From contig CAZGLO010000041.1 in NCBI GenBank assembly GCA_964526735.1, positions 1 through 32,180 of the forward strand: a DNA stretch of 32,180 nucleotides, written 5' to 3'. Position numbers and translations under genes: made by a program. This document shows, in pieces, positions 8,472 through 16,941 of this stretch; position 1 is the stretch's first letter; each line of letters begins with the position of its first letter. Source of the DNA: JAAUSY01 sp964526735 (GTDB taxonomy: Bacteria > Chloroflexota > Chloroflexia > Chloroflexales > Chloroflexaceae). The notes beneath the pieces were generated by a model, which searched no databases, was not told the DNA's origin, and saw nothing but the letters and a program-made list of their open reading frames with translations.

Positions 8472-8665
8472 ATACCCCTCTTTCATACGATATCTCACAC
8501 AGCGACAAACGGCGGAATGGGAGGACACGGCGGGAAGGACGGGTTGGAGATAGGAGCGCCTGCCCCAGAGCGGTGGTGCAGGCATATCAGCGGAAGGGCT
8601 GTGGTTGTGGAGGGCAAGAGCAAGAGACAAATATTATCAAGCGAACAATGATGATGTGGTAGCAA

Positions 8666-10588
8666 TTATTGTTGTGCTTGCCACAGCCGCAGTTTCGAGT
8701 CGCGGCACCCGCTCACAAACGTCCGGCTATCGGGGCTAAAGGCGATGCTAGTGACCCCATCGCCGTGCTGGTCGAGCTTGTGGACGGGGGAATTGTCGTT
8801 CAGCCGCCAGAGGATGGCCGATTTATCGGCGCTGCCCGAGCCAAGCAATGTGCCATCGGGACTAAAAGAGAGACTATGAACAAAGTTGGAGTGGGTTTCG
8901 AGCGTATCGAGCAACCGCCCATCGCTCACGCGCCACAACCGGATATTGGTATCGCCCCCGCCCGATGCCAAAAGCCGTCCGTCGGGGCTAAAGGCGACGG
9001 CCAGGACGAAGTTGCGGTGCCCTTCTAAGGTCTGTTCCAGGTTGCCATCTTCGACATTCCACATTAACACGGTGGTATCATAGCAACCTGCTGCAACCAA
9101 TGTGCCATCGTGGTTGAATGCGAGGCTGTGGATAATCCCCGCCGTCAGCGAATTGACCTCTTCCATCGAGTCTTCGGTCACCTTAAACAGCGACACGGCA
9201 CTCGACCACCCCCCCGCAGCGAGGAGCGAGCCATCTGGGCTGTAGGCGACGGCTTCGATGGCGTCTATCTCAACCTGATGCGCCTCTGCGCCATCTTTCA
9301 CCCACCACACCCGCACGGTCTTGTCTTCGCTGCCCGACGCAAGCATACTCCCCTCAGGATGGAAGGCAATGCTGCGAATCACCCCCGTATGGCCTTCAAG
9401 CGTGCGTATCAGCGAACCATCATTCAGTTGCCATAGAGCGATGGTATTATCTTCCCCGGCCGTCGCGGCCATCAACCCATCTGGGCTATAGGCCACGGCC
9501 AAGATAGAGCTGCCGGTCGTGACCGTTCGGATGAGGCTTCCTGGAGGCTCATTTGCCTCTAATTTCTTTTCCTTTTCTTGCCCACTACCATTACCATTAC
9601 CATTGCCTTGGCCGTCACCCTGGCCGCCATCTCCTTGTCCGCCCTGGCCTCCTCCTTGGCCACCTTGGTTCATTGCGGGGCCGGTGACGGTCAAGTTTTG
9701 CGCCGAGACGTGCAAATTTTCCGTGACCACCGGACTATCTTCGCCGCCGAGGGGACGAGTATGCCGCCGTTGCAGTTGTTGACGCATTTGTTGCGCCGAA
9801 GCCGGTCGATTGTCGGTGCTGAGCGAGAGGGCATCTTGCAAGGCCTTCGCAACAGACGGAGGGATGTGCGAATTCATCTCAGACGCCAGCGGGAGAGGGT
9901 CTTTTTGGTTGTTAAGCAGGCTAGCCGCACGGGCAAGTGCATCGGGTGGCCGCTCACCCGTCATAATATGATACATCGTGGCGGCAAGCGAATAAAGATC
10001 ACTGCGCGGGTCTGGTTCAGATCCTCGGATTTGCTCCATCGGTGCATAGTGGGGCGTATAGCCCTCCACGCTGCTCCGCGTGATGGCAGAGAGGTCTCCC
10101 CCACGCGCCAGCCCAAAGTCGAGCAGGATAATGGTTCCTTGGGAGGTCAGCTTCAGGTTTTGGGGCTTGATATCGCGGTGAATGACCGGTGGACGCTGTG
10201 TATGGAGATAGTGCAGTGCGCTCAATAGCTGATCCATCCACTGCATAGCCCACGGCACGACTTCCGCTGGCGGGAATTTCCCCCCAAGCCGCTCCATTCG
10301 GACAGCCAGATCATCGCCGCCCACAAATTCCATCACGAGAAACTGGCCATTTCCCTCGGAAAAGTGGTCAATCACGTTGGGAAGGGCAGGGTGTCGAAGA
10401 CGAGCAAGCAGTTGCGCCTCGCGCTCAAAGGCCCGTTGCATCGAAGCATCGTGAAAGAAGGTTTCCTTCAATGCAACCGCAAGCTTCAAGCGCGTGTCAT
10501 ACGCTTTGTAGACGGAGCCCATACCGCCCTGTCCTATCTGAGACTCTATTTCATAGCGGTTTTGCAAAATGGTTTTCGGCGTTAGCAT
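8666..10588 (-). CDS. Serine/threonine protein kinase fused to seven WD40 repeats
   Basis: A 640-aa protein. Residues 12-275 form a Hanks-type kinase: glycine loop GQGGMGSVY (19-27), Lys41 in ALKE, catalytic HRDIKPQN (137-144), DFG at 157-159 and APMEQ at 182-186. All residues needed for activity are present. Residues 305-340 are a Gly/Gln/Asn/Asp-rich linker, followed by seven WD40 units from about 351 to 640 (each like VAFSPDGRLLASGG..D..IRLW), enough for one complete beta propeller. No membrane helix or signal peptide is seen, so the protein is probably cytosolic, with the propeller serving as a protein-binding platform. The ATG at 10588 follows AAGGGG at a normal distance. The gene stands alone; its targets cannot be read from the neighbours. 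Confidence 0.93.
   Translation of the reverse strand: MLTPKTILQNRYEIESQIGQGGMGSVYKAYDTRLKLAVALKETFFHDASMQRAFEREAQLLARLRHPALPNVIDHFSEGNGQFLVMEFVGGDDLAVRMERLGGKFPPAEVVPWAMQWMDQLLSALHYLHTQRPPVIHRDIKPQNLKLTSQGTIILLDFGLARGGDLSAITRSSVEGYTPHYAPMEQIRGSEPDPRSDLYSLAATMYHIMTGERPPDALARAASLLNNQKDPLPLASEMNSHIPPSVAKALQDALSLSTDNRPASAQQMRQQLQRRHTRPLGGEDSPVVTENLHVSAQNLTVTGPAMNQGGQGGGQGGQGDGGQGDGQGNGNGNGSGQEKEKKLEANEPPGSLIRTVTTGSSILAVAYSPDGLMAATAGEDNTIALWQLNDGSLIRTLEGHTGVIRSIAFHPEGSMLASGSEDKTVRVWWVKDGAEAHQVEIDAIEAVAYSPDGSLLAAGGWSSAVSLFKVTEDSMEEVNSLTAGIIHSLAFNHDGTLVAAGCYDTTVLMWNVEDGNLEQTLEGHRNFVLAVAFSPDGRLLASGGGDTNIRLWRVSDGRLLDTLETHSNFVHSLSFSPDGTLLGSGSADKSAILWRLNDNSPVHKLDQHGDGVTSIAFSPDSRTFVSGCRDSKLRLWQAQQ
9578..9667 (-). 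repeat. Low-complexity Gly/Gln/Asn-rich coding repeat in the kinase linker
   Basis: Imperfect short repeats encode residues 308-337 of the kinase, a stretch made of Gly with Gln, Asp and Asn. It separates the kinase from the propeller and is probably a flexible linker. Confidence 0.8.
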
Positions 10589-10935
10589 ACATCTTTCCCC
10601 TTACAGCTGGGGCGTTCTCATTCCTTCCCTCGAAGCTAGCATACGATCTTTTCAACAGCACACCAAGCAAAAAATCGTGTCGTACAGCGCGGCAGGATAG
10701 ACAACAAACACCCTATATATTATCATAAAATCCGCCCTAAATTAACAGGGATCATGAACCCATTGGCTCTCTCGTTCGCCTGCTCCCATTGGCAGGGGTC
10801 TTTGGAGAGGGCAGAACCACGGGTTTTTTCTATTTGCGTGCAACATAGAGCTATGCTATGCTTTGCACATCAACTCGTTACATTTATTTCGGTTCTTACA
10901 ACAAGAAGCCTCAAGGTTTTTTGTGGAGGTTTTTT
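10589..10935. other. Divergent intergenic region between the kinase and the monooxygenase
   Basis: This 347-bp stretch has no convincing gene. It separates a minus-strand and a plus-strand gene and so should hold promoters for both. An AT-rich block around 10715-10735 contains -10-like sequences for the kinase direction (for example TATGAT) but no good -35. The plus-strand candidate promoter is listed separately. Confidence 0.6.
10834..10862 (+). promoter_or_regulatory. Candidate sigma70-type promoter for the monooxygenase gene
   Basis: TTGCGT (10834-10839) and TATGCT (10857-10862) are 17 bp apart. Each matches four of six consensus bases. The start codon lies about 75 bp downstream. A GCTATGCTATGC direct repeat covers the -10 region. 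Confidence 0.4.
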
Positions 10936-11247
10936 ATGATAGTCGTCACCAATCGTATTCACGTGACCCCAGAATTTGCAGACCAGTTGGAAGAGCGATT
11001 TCGCAATCGTTCCGGTCTGATCGACCAAATGCCAGGATTTATCCGCAATATGGTCTTGCGCCCCTCCAACGAAGGTGATCCCTATGTCATTATGACGCTG
11101 TGGGAAACACGCGAGCACTTTGATGCGTGGACGCAATCAGACTCCTTTAAGCACGCGCACGCTAAGCGGATGCCAGAACAAAGCCAAACGGCCCCCAATC
11201 ACGTTGAGATCTATGAAGTCGTGATGGATACGGAGCAAAAGGGCTAG
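10936..11247 (+). CDS. Antibiotic biosynthesis monooxygenase-fold protein, likely heme-degrading monooxygenase (IsdG/HmoA-like)
   Basis: A 103-aa cytosolic protein of the dimeric ferredoxin-like ABM fold. The open frame extends upstream to 10858, but ATG 10936 has GTGGAGG a few bases before it and begins the domain (MIVVTNRIHVTPEF), so I use it. Asn6, Trp65 and His75 reproduce the spacing of the catalytic Asn, Trp and His of staphylococcal IsdG (59 and 10 residues apart). This favours heme cleavage and iron release over polyketide oxidation. The motif QMPGFIRNMVLRP is typical of the HmoA group. It is followed after 85 bp by a short-chain dehydrogenase on the same strand. Whether the two form an operon or share a pathway is not clear. 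Confidence 0.82.
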   Translation: MIVVTNRIHVTPEFADQLEERFRNRSGLIDQMPGFIRNMVLRPSNEGDPYVIMTLWETREHFDAWTQSDSFKHAHAKRMPEQSQTAPNHVEIYEVVMDTEQKG

Positions 11248-11332
11248 CTTTCCCACTATTGTTGTCTGTTATTCCGTCTATGTTATCTCTTATCTACCAT
11301 ATTCCTATAGCAGTTGGAAGGAAACTACCTAC

Positions 11333-12121
11333 ATGAGCGATCAGCAAGGGCAATCATCGCAAAAACGGTTTGTTGGCAAAGTAGCAATCGTGACAGGAGC
11401 GGCGTCAGGCATCGGGCAAGCCACTGCCCACCAGTTTGTGCAGGAAGGGGCCCACGTGGCCATCTGTGGCGACCTCAACATGGAAGGGTTGCAAGAAACC
11501 GCCCGCAAGATTGAAGAGGCGGGGGGGCAATGCTTGATGTCGCGCGTCGATGTGCGCAAGCGCGATGAGGTAGAAGCGTTTGTCAAGGCGACGATTGAGA
11601 AGTTTGGCACGGTCGACATTCTCGTCAACAACGCCGGTACCGGCCAATTTGTGCCGTTCCCCAACATGACCGAAGAGGAGTATGACCGCGTGATGGATAC
11701 CAACGTCCGCGGCATTTTCTTCTTCTGCCACACCGTCCTCCCCACGATGCTGGAGAAGGACTATGGCAAGATTGTCAATGTAACGTCGGTGATGGCCGAG
11801 GTTGCCGCTCCTGCCCAAAGCATCTACGGCACCAGCAAAGCCGCCGCCAAGATGCTCACTCAAGGCATTGCGATTGACACCACTGGTCGTAATATCAATG
11901 TCAATGCGGTGGCCCCTGGGATGGTGCTCACCGGCTTGACGCGCAATATGTTTAGCGATGAAAAGCGAACAGAGATGTTCTTGCAACGCATTCCTAAGCG
12001 CCGCATCGGTCAGCCGGAAGATATCTCATCAACCATCCTATTCCTCTGCAGCGACGAAGCTTCCTACATCCACGGTACGACCATTACGGTCGATGGCGGG
12101 ATGAGCTGCACCCGCATCTAA
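11333..12121 (+). CDS. Short-chain dehydrogenase/reductase (SDR), classical type
   Basis: A 262-aa cytosolic oxidoreductase of the classical SDR family. The cofactor motif TGAASGIG is at 21-28, NNAG at 99-102, and the catalytic Ser152, Tyr165 and Lys169 (YGTSK) are in place. Asp47 at the end of the second strand favours NAD(H) over NADP(H). The C-terminus GTTITVDGGMSCTRI is typical of the 3-oxoacyl-ACP reductase and glucose or 3-hydroxybutyrate dehydrogenase subgroups. The substrate cannot be fixed from sequence. The start has GGAAGG about 11 nt upstream. A hairpin terminator follows 57 bp after the stop. Confidence 0.93.
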   Translation: MSDQQGQSSQKRFVGKVAIVTGAASGIGQATAHQFVQEGAHVAICGDLNMEGLQETARKIEEAGGQCLMSRVDVRKRDEVEAFVKATIEKFGTVDILVNNAGTGQFVPFPNMTEEEYDRVMDTNVRGIFFFCHTVLPTMLEKDYGKIVNVTSVMAEVAAPAQSIYGTSKAAAKMLTQGIAIDTTGRNINVNAVAPGMVLTGLTRNMFSDEKRTEMFLQRIPKRRIGQPEDISSTILFLCSDEASYIHGTTITVDGGMSCTRI

Positions 12122-12177
12122 CACGTGCACGTGCCCACGCACTCGCGCTGGCATACAGAATATGGAGCAAGAACAAA

Positions 12178-12216
12178 AGCCCTGTCCTCCCACACACCTG
12201 GTGAGAGGATAGGGCT
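12178..12216 (-). terminator. Hairpin terminator between the converging SDR gene and ACIII operon
   Basis: AGCCCTGTCCTC (12178-12189) pairs with GAGGATAGGGCT (12205-12216) over 12 bp with one G-U pair and a 15-nt loop. On the minus strand the hairpin is followed by TTTTGTTCTTG, the better terminator direction, so it should end the ACIII transcript about 70 bp after the last gene. On the plus strand it may also stop the SDR transcript, but the T tract there is poor. Confidence 0.8.
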
Positions 12217-12285
12217 TGTCGTTGGGGAGAAACAAGCACAAGAACTCCTGTGTGTTTCTCCTAAAGACTTAAAGAGAGAGGAATA

Positions 12286-12858
12286 TTAGTTATCCTCTGC
12301 ATCCGCGGCGTCGGCTTCTTCGTCGGCGTCAGCCTCTTCAGCCTCTTCTTCGTCGGCGTCAGCCTCTTCTTCGTCGGCGTCGGCTTCTTCGTCGGCGTCA
12401 GCCTCTTCAGCTTCTTCCTCGTCGGCGTCAGCCTCTTCAGCTTCTTCCTCGTCGGCGTCGGCTTCTTCGTCGTCTGCTGTGCTTTCTTCTTCTTCTGCCG
12501 AGAGGTCACGCGCAGGCAGCCCTTCATCCGCCAAGATTTTCATGGCGTCCTTGACGGGCATCCGCACAACACCCTCATCTTCATCGGCCCACCCGTAGCT
12601 TGTCAGGATGGCCTCTTCTTCTGCCAAGAGTGTCTCATATTCGCCTGTGTCGGCAAATGTTGGCAGATTTGGCTCCATGGGGAGGCTCCCCACCAAGACG
12701 ATCAAGAGGGCAAGCACGATAAATGAGCCAGTGGCGATAATGATGCCACGAGTAATACTTTCGGTTTCAGTAAGTTCGCGCTCTGGCTCAACACGATCTG
12801 GTATCTCACCAAAGATCTCGCTGGGTGTTGCTCGTGTCTCTTTCTTTTCCTTATCCAT
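12286..12858 (-). CDS. Small single-helix ACIII-operon protein with acidic repeat tail
   Basis: A 190-aa protein whose ATG overlaps the actF stop by 8 bp, so it belongs to the ACIII operon. Residues 1-37 are charged, one membrane helix lies at about 38-59 (RGIIIATGSFIVLALLIVLV), and residues 60-118 form a small domain. That domain includes YGWADEDEGVVRMPVKDAMK at 88-107, a pattern I associate with small proteins encoded beside ACIII and heme-copper oxidase genes. The tail 121-190 is almost only Glu, Asp and Ala and is encoded by tandem 15- and 30-bp units. The conserved part points to a small accessory subunit or assembly factor on the periplasmic side. The tail may be a recent expansion or may attract a basic electron carrier; both are inference. 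Calling it ActG would be premature. Confidence 0.78.
   Translation of the reverse strand: MDKEKKETRATPSEIFGEIPDRVEPERELTETESITRGIIIATGSFIVLALLIVLVGSLPMEPNLPTFADTGEYETLLAEEEAILTSYGWADEDEGVVRMPVKDAMKILADEGLPARDLSAEEEESTADDEEADADEEEAEEADADEEEAEEADADEEADADEEEADADEEEAEEADADEEADAADAEDN
12289..12498 (-). repeat. Tandem repeats encoding a Glu/Asp/Ala tail
   Basis: Blocks built from gtcggcgtcagcctcttc and gcttcttcctc variants recur in multiples of 3 bp, mostly 15 and 30 bp. All keep the frame. The sequence is almost pure in one-strand composition and should be prone to slippage. Confidence 0.88.
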
Positions 12859-14029
12859 GCCCTAATGCCTCCTGATACTGCGGATCGCCGGTTGAGAGAA
12901 TGGGGCGGCGTTTGAGGATCTCAAGGAAGATCCAGATCCACACCCCTCCCAGCCCAATGGGGGCCACATAGTTCATCCAGTGGACATCTGAGAGTCGCTG
13001 GTTGAACGCGGGCACGACGATCCAGAACAGGTCTACAAACCGCATCACAAAGATGACCAACGCGACTTTCCACAGATACTCGATCTTGCGTTTCATAAAG
13101 CGTTGGAGCAACAGGAAGAACGGTAGCACAAACTGGACAAGGATGATCGCCACCGCCAAGACATTCCAGCCGTCTGTGTTGCGGTGGATGTACCACGGCG
13201 TCTCTTCGGGGAGGTTGCCCGACCAGATAATGATGAACTGTGACAACGACATGTACGTCCACAAAATGGTAAATGCGAAAAGCAAATTCCCCAAGTCGTG
13301 GAAGTGTTTCGTGCTCAGAAGCCCTTGCATCGGCTCGCGCTTGGAGAGTATTGCAATCATCATAATCATAAAGGCAAAGGTAGTCAGCCCTTGACCGATG
13401 ATGAAGATCACCCCATAGATGGCGGAGAACCAATGTGGCTCAAGCGACATCCCCCAGTCGAAAGAGGCAAAGGTCATCGTCAAGATATAGAGGACGATGC
13501 CCGGGCCGCTGAGAGCGCGCAATTTGCCAGAGAAATCTTTGTCTGTGGTGTCTTGCAGCCGCGACCAGCGGTTGAGAAAGAACAGGAAAGCCATCCACAA
13601 GACAAAGTAGACGCCAGCACGGATATAGAAGAACGACACATTGAGGTATGGCGCTTTGCGTTGCAAAATCACGTCGTGTGCAACGGTGTCCGGTTGTGCC
13701 CAGGGGTAGAGGTCTGGCATGGCAAAGAGCGCGATAGGAATAAAGATCACTGCCATGAGCGGGATGGTGAGCGCCGACGCCTCAAGCAGCCGCCGTACCG
13801 CATACCCCCACTTTCCACCCGTAAGGTATTGGAGCATAAGCAGGGCCAAGCTCCCCAGCGGGAGGGCAAGCCAGAACAGGAAGGCAAACAGGTATGACTG
13901 AAAGAACGTGTCGCGTCCTCCGCCAAGCAAAAACCCTGCTGCCCATCCCGCAAGCCCCAAGACCCCAATGATAATCGCCGGTACTTGGACACGTGTCAAT
14001 TGAGGTTTGATACTATCTGTCTGATTCAT
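12851..14029 (-). CDS. actF: ACIII quinol-binding membrane subunit ActF (NrfD-like)
   Basis: The open frame reaches 14143, but the first 38 residues look like untranslated sequence. ATG 14029 begins MNQTDSIKPQLTRVQVPAII and has AGGAT upstream, giving 392 aa. It is an NrfD-like integral membrane protein with about ten helices, the second quinone-site subunit of alternative complex III alongside ActC. Recognisable stretches are LLMLQYLTGGKWGYAVRR, PHWFSAIYGVIFIIGQGL and LSQFIIIWSGNLPEETPWY, characteristic of ActF. It lacks heme and iron-sulfur motifs, as expected. It lies 104 bp after actE and overlaps the small acidic protein gene by 8 bp. Confidence 0.92.
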   Translation of the reverse strand: MNQTDSIKPQLTRVQVPAIIIGVLGLAGWAAGFLLGGGRDTFFQSYLFAFLFWLALPLGSLALLMLQYLTGGKWGYAVRRLLEASALTIPLMAVIFIPIALFAMPDLYPWAQPDTVAHDVILQRKAPYLNVSFFYIRAGVYFVLWMAFLFFLNRWSRLQDTTDKDFSGKLRALSGPGIVLYILTMTFASFDWGMSLEPHWFSAIYGVIFIIGQGLTTFAFMIMMIAILSKREPMQGLLSTKHFHDLGNLLFAFTILWTYMSLSQFIIIWSGNLPEETPWYIHRNTDGWNVLAVAIILVQFVLPFFLLLQRFMKRKIEYLWKVALVIFVMRFVDLFWIVVPAFNQRLSDVHWMNYVAPIGLGGVWIWIFLEILKRRPILSTGDPQYQEALGHG

Positions 14030-14133
14030 TGATGTGTATCCTACACTGCTGCGGCTTGGGGGGAGCCAACCAACGTGGGCTATCCCTGCGGAATGGTACT
14101 CACGTGGGTGTTCCCCCTCCACAAGCCACCCTG

Positions 14134-14781
14134 CTATTCGCACTCCTCCTTGAAGGATTTTCCATCGGGTACATCGTCACACGTTGCGTTTTGGCTGAGC
14201 TGCAACGCGCGAACGTAGGCGATGATGGCCCACCGATCTTCTGGTGGCAGTTTTGGCCCATACGGGTACATGTTGCGGAAGCCGTTGGTAATCACATCGA
14301 AGATGTAGCCCACGGACGCTTCGCGCAACCGCTTGTCATGGTAGTTGGCTGGTGGCGTCAAGCCGTGCCGCTGCACCATTCCCATCCCGTTGCCAACACG
14401 ACCGTGGCACGGTGCGCAGAAGATGTCAAACCGATCCTGCCCCCGCCGCAATATCTGGATCGTGATGGGGTAGGGAAACTCGGTGACATATTCGCCATCG
14501 ATTTGGCCGGTGTAGAAATGTTCGTCAGCAAGCACCTGGCTCTGCGACACGGTGCCGGGGACTCGTGGTCGAGAGATCTGCCCGTTCTCGAACAGGTGAG
14601 TCGCCTCGGTTTGCATGTTGGGCTTCTTGAATTTGTCTTGGTCGTACATGCTTTGGTGACACCCGGTTGCCATGAGGACCATACACACCACAAGCCCCCC
14701 CATGACCACCTTGCTCAGGGTGAGTGAAGATCGGTGTCTTATATCACTCCACATGCTTGAGAGTCCTTTACTGCTCAACAT
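14134..14781 (-). CDS. actE: ACIII monoheme cytochrome c lipoprotein ActE
   Basis: A 215-aa secreted lipoprotein. The signal peptide ends in a lipobox (MATGC), giving a lipidated Cys41. One c-type heme is bound at CAPCH (Cys122, Cys125, His126), with Met171 in FRNMYPYG as the likely sixth ligand. In ACIII, ActE is a periplasmic monoheme subunit that passes electrons towards the soluble acceptor. The start at 14781 lies 14 bp inside actD and has GAGGAT about 6 nt upstream, which supports it over the internal Met10. The order actD-actE-actF is the usual one. Confidence 0.93.
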   Translation of the reverse strand: MLSSKGLSSMWSDIRHRSSLTLSKVVMGGLVVCMVLMATGCHQSMYDQDKFKKPNMQTEATHLFENGQISRPRVPGTVSQSQVLADEHFYTGQIDGEYVTEFPYPITIQILRRGQDRFDIFCAPCHGRVGNGMGMVQRHGLTPPANYHDKRLREASVGYIFDVITNGFRNMYPYGPKLPPEDRWAIIAYVRALQLSQNATCDDVPDGKSFKEECE

Positions 14782-15310
14782 CAGCTATCCTCTTGGCTCC
14801 CAGACTTCGCAAGAACTGGGTCGTGGTCGTTTGGTCAAACATCGGATCCACGGCTTCAATGCACAGGAAAAACCGATCTTGCGAGGCGCGTTCAAACCCT
14901 GGCGCATTAAAGACGGGGTGGTAGGGCTTGGGCAACCCATTGAGTGCCAACATCCCGATGACAGCCGAGAAGGCAGCAAACAACACCATCGATTCGAAGG
15001 TGATCGGAATAAATGATGGCCAACTCAACATCGGGCGGCCCCCGACGTTCAACGGGTAGTCCATGACCGCTGTCCAGGATTGCAGCAAGAACCCGGCGGT
15101 CATACCGGTCAAGCCCCCCGCCAACACAATGGGCGGTACCCACGTGTTGTGGTGTTCCATCGCCTCAAAAAGCTCGTGAATGGGGAATGGCGAGTAGGCG
15201 TCCATATCGCGGTAGCCCACCTCCCGCGCACGAGTCACCGCTTCGACGATCTCGTCGGGCGTCTCAAATTCAGCTATCAGGCCGTACAATGACGACTTGC
15301 GTTTCTTCAT
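14768..15310 (-). CDS. actD: ACIII membrane subunit ActD (DUF3341)
   Basis: A 180-aa protein of the DUF3341 family. Residues 1-55 are a soluble ferredoxin-like domain (LYGLIAEFETPDEIVEAV, YSPFPIHELFEA). Two membrane helices follow at about 58-80 and 101-124, then a soluble C-terminus with NGLPKPYHPVFN. In ACIII structures ActD packs on the membrane side of ActC without cofactors. GAGG lies about 11 nt before the ATG. It starts 50 bp after the actC stop and its end overlaps actE. Confidence 0.93.
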   Translation of the reverse strand: MKKRKSSLYGLIAEFETPDEIVEAVTRAREVGYRDMDAYSPFPIHELFEAMEHHNTWVPPIVLAGGLTGMTAGFLLQSWTAVMDYPLNVGGRPMLSWPSFIPITFESMVLFAAFSAVIGMLALNGLPKPYHPVFNAPGFERASQDRFFLCIEAVDPMFDQTTTTQFLRSLGAKRIADVEQ

Positions 15311-15359
15311 ATCTCTTATACCTCACTGGACAAGGTACCAATTGTCTCGCCACGGCATC

Positions 15360-16760
15360 CTAGTGATGCGATGATTTTCCGGCGGCCTTTTCGTTCTCGT
15401 TGTGTTGGAGCATCTGCATCTCAAAGATGTTGATCATCGGCAAGAAGCGGATGAACAGGAACATCAAGCCAAAGAAGAGGCCAAACGTCCCCACATAGAG
15501 CGAGATATCCCAGAACGTCGGCTCGTAGAGATCCCACGATGACGGCAGAAAGTCGCGCTCCAAGCTCATCACGACGATGACAAACCGCTCCAACCACATG
15601 CCCACGGCCACGACGAGGGTCAGCAGCCAGACGACGATCAAGTTGCGGCGCAGCGGCTTAAACCACATCAGCTGTGGCGCAAGGCCGTTGCAGAAGATCA
15701 GCATCCAGTAGGCCCATGCATTTGGCCCAAAGAAGCGGTTTTCGACCATAAACAACTCGTAGTCGTTGCCGCTGTACCACCCGAAGAAGACTTCGAGCAT
15801 ATAGCCGTAGAGAACGATCAAGCCGGTCGCCAACATCACCTTACACATATTTTCGATGTGCCGCATGGTGATGAAGTCTTCCAGTTTGTAGAGCTTGCGG
15901 ATGGGGATCACCAACGTGAGCACCATCGCAAAACCGGCAAACACTGCACCAGCCACGAAGTAGGGCGGGAAGACCGTGACGTGCCAGCCTGGAAGGATCG
16001 AAACGGCAAAGTCGAGACTCACGATACTGTGCACCGACAAGACCAGAGGCGTCGACAACCCCGCCAAGAGCAGGTAGGCCATCTCATAGCGGTGCCAGTG
16101 GATGGCCGAGCCGCGCCAACCCAACGACAAGATCCCATAGATAAAGCGTGCTTTGGGGTCAGTCGCGCGGTCGCGCATCTTGGCGAAGTCGGGTATCAAC
16201 CCGATCAGCCAGAACATCAAGGAGACGGTGGCATAGGTGGAAACCGCGAAGACGTCCCACGCCAGTGGGCTGCGGAACTGCGGCCACATATACATCGTGT
16301 TGGGGTAGGGTATCAACCAATAGAAGAGCCACGGGCGGCCCAAGTGCAAAATGGGGAACATGCCCGCACATGCCACCGCGAAGAGCGTCATCGCTTCGGC
16401 AAATCGGTTGATCGAGTTGCGCCACGTCTGGTGTAAAAGCAGCAAAATGGCTGAAATCAAGGTACCGGCGTGGCCGATACCGATCCACCACACGAAGTTA
16501 ATAATCGCAAATCCCCAGTCGGCTGGGTTGGAAACCCCCCAAATACCGATACCACGGACAAGGAGGTTGCCAATGGAGTAGAGCATCAACATAAAGAGCA
16601 AAAATGCGATGCCAAACCCAATGATCCACCACTTGGGGGTTCCCTTTGAGATGGGGATCTCGTTTACCCGTTCCTCAATTGTCCCAAACGTATGCCCCGG
16701 CGCGATGACCGGGTCAAGCTGATCGATCTTTTTCAGCTTTCCTACACTCTCAGATTGCAT
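15360..16760 (-). CDS. actC: ACIII quinol-binding membrane subunit ActC (NrfD-like)
   Basis: A 466-aa NrfD-like integral membrane protein with about ten helices. Typical ActC stretches are NFVWWIGIGHAGTLISAILL, HLGRPWLFYWLIPYPNT and SPLAWDVFAVSTY. The N-terminal 45 residues and the His-rich C-terminus are cytoplasmic. ActC forms the quinol oxidation site next to ActB and may contribute to proton translocation in this family. The gene starts 181 bp after actB. That gap has a small TCCCC/GGGGA hairpin but no clear promoter or terminator, so read-through from actB is likely. Confidence 0.94.
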   Translation of the reverse strand: MQSESVGKLKKIDQLDPVIAPGHTFGTIEERVNEIPISKGTPKWWIIGFGIAFLLFMLMLYSIGNLLVRGIGIWGVSNPADWGFAIINFVWWIGIGHAGTLISAILLLLHQTWRNSINRFAEAMTLFAVACAGMFPILHLGRPWLFYWLIPYPNTMYMWPQFRSPLAWDVFAVSTYATVSLMFWLIGLIPDFAKMRDRATDPKARFIYGILSLGWRGSAIHWHRYEMAYLLLAGLSTPLVLSVHSIVSLDFAVSILPGWHVTVFPPYFVAGAVFAGFAMVLTLVIPIRKLYKLEDFITMRHIENMCKVMLATGLIVLYGYMLEVFFGWYSGNDYELFMVENRFFGPNAWAYWMLIFCNGLAPQLMWFKPLRRNLIVVWLLTLVVAVGMWLERFVIVVMSLERDFLPSSWDLYEPTFWDISLYVGTFGLFFGLMFLFIRFLPMINIFEMQMLQHNENEKAAGKSSHH

Positions 16761-16941
16761 CAGTTACTGCTACCTTGCTAGTACTCACCAGTACTCTCGT
16801 TCCTGTTTCAATGGGCACCGCGGCGTGCATCACATCGTGGCAATGCACTCTGGCGCGTGCCATCTTGTCCACAGGCAGCCATGAACGCCCCCGATGTATC
16901 CCCTTGCACCGGGGACGATCATAGCCGTGCGATACGCTTGG

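Noticed and set aside
8472..8630. N-terminal extension of the ATPase
   Set aside because: The 53 extra residues show no family similarity, and a better ribosome-binding site lies before ATG 8471.
12122..12133. Perfect 12-bp palindrome CACGTGCACGTG directly after the SDR stop
   Set aside because: It has no loop to form a terminator, it lies between converging genes, and the real terminator is 45 bp further on. It may be chance.
12261..12527. Minus-strand frame rich in Lys, Thr, Pro and Arg
   Set aside because: It is the out-of-frame reading of the acidic tail repeats; the real gene is in the frame that overlaps actF and has a membrane helix.
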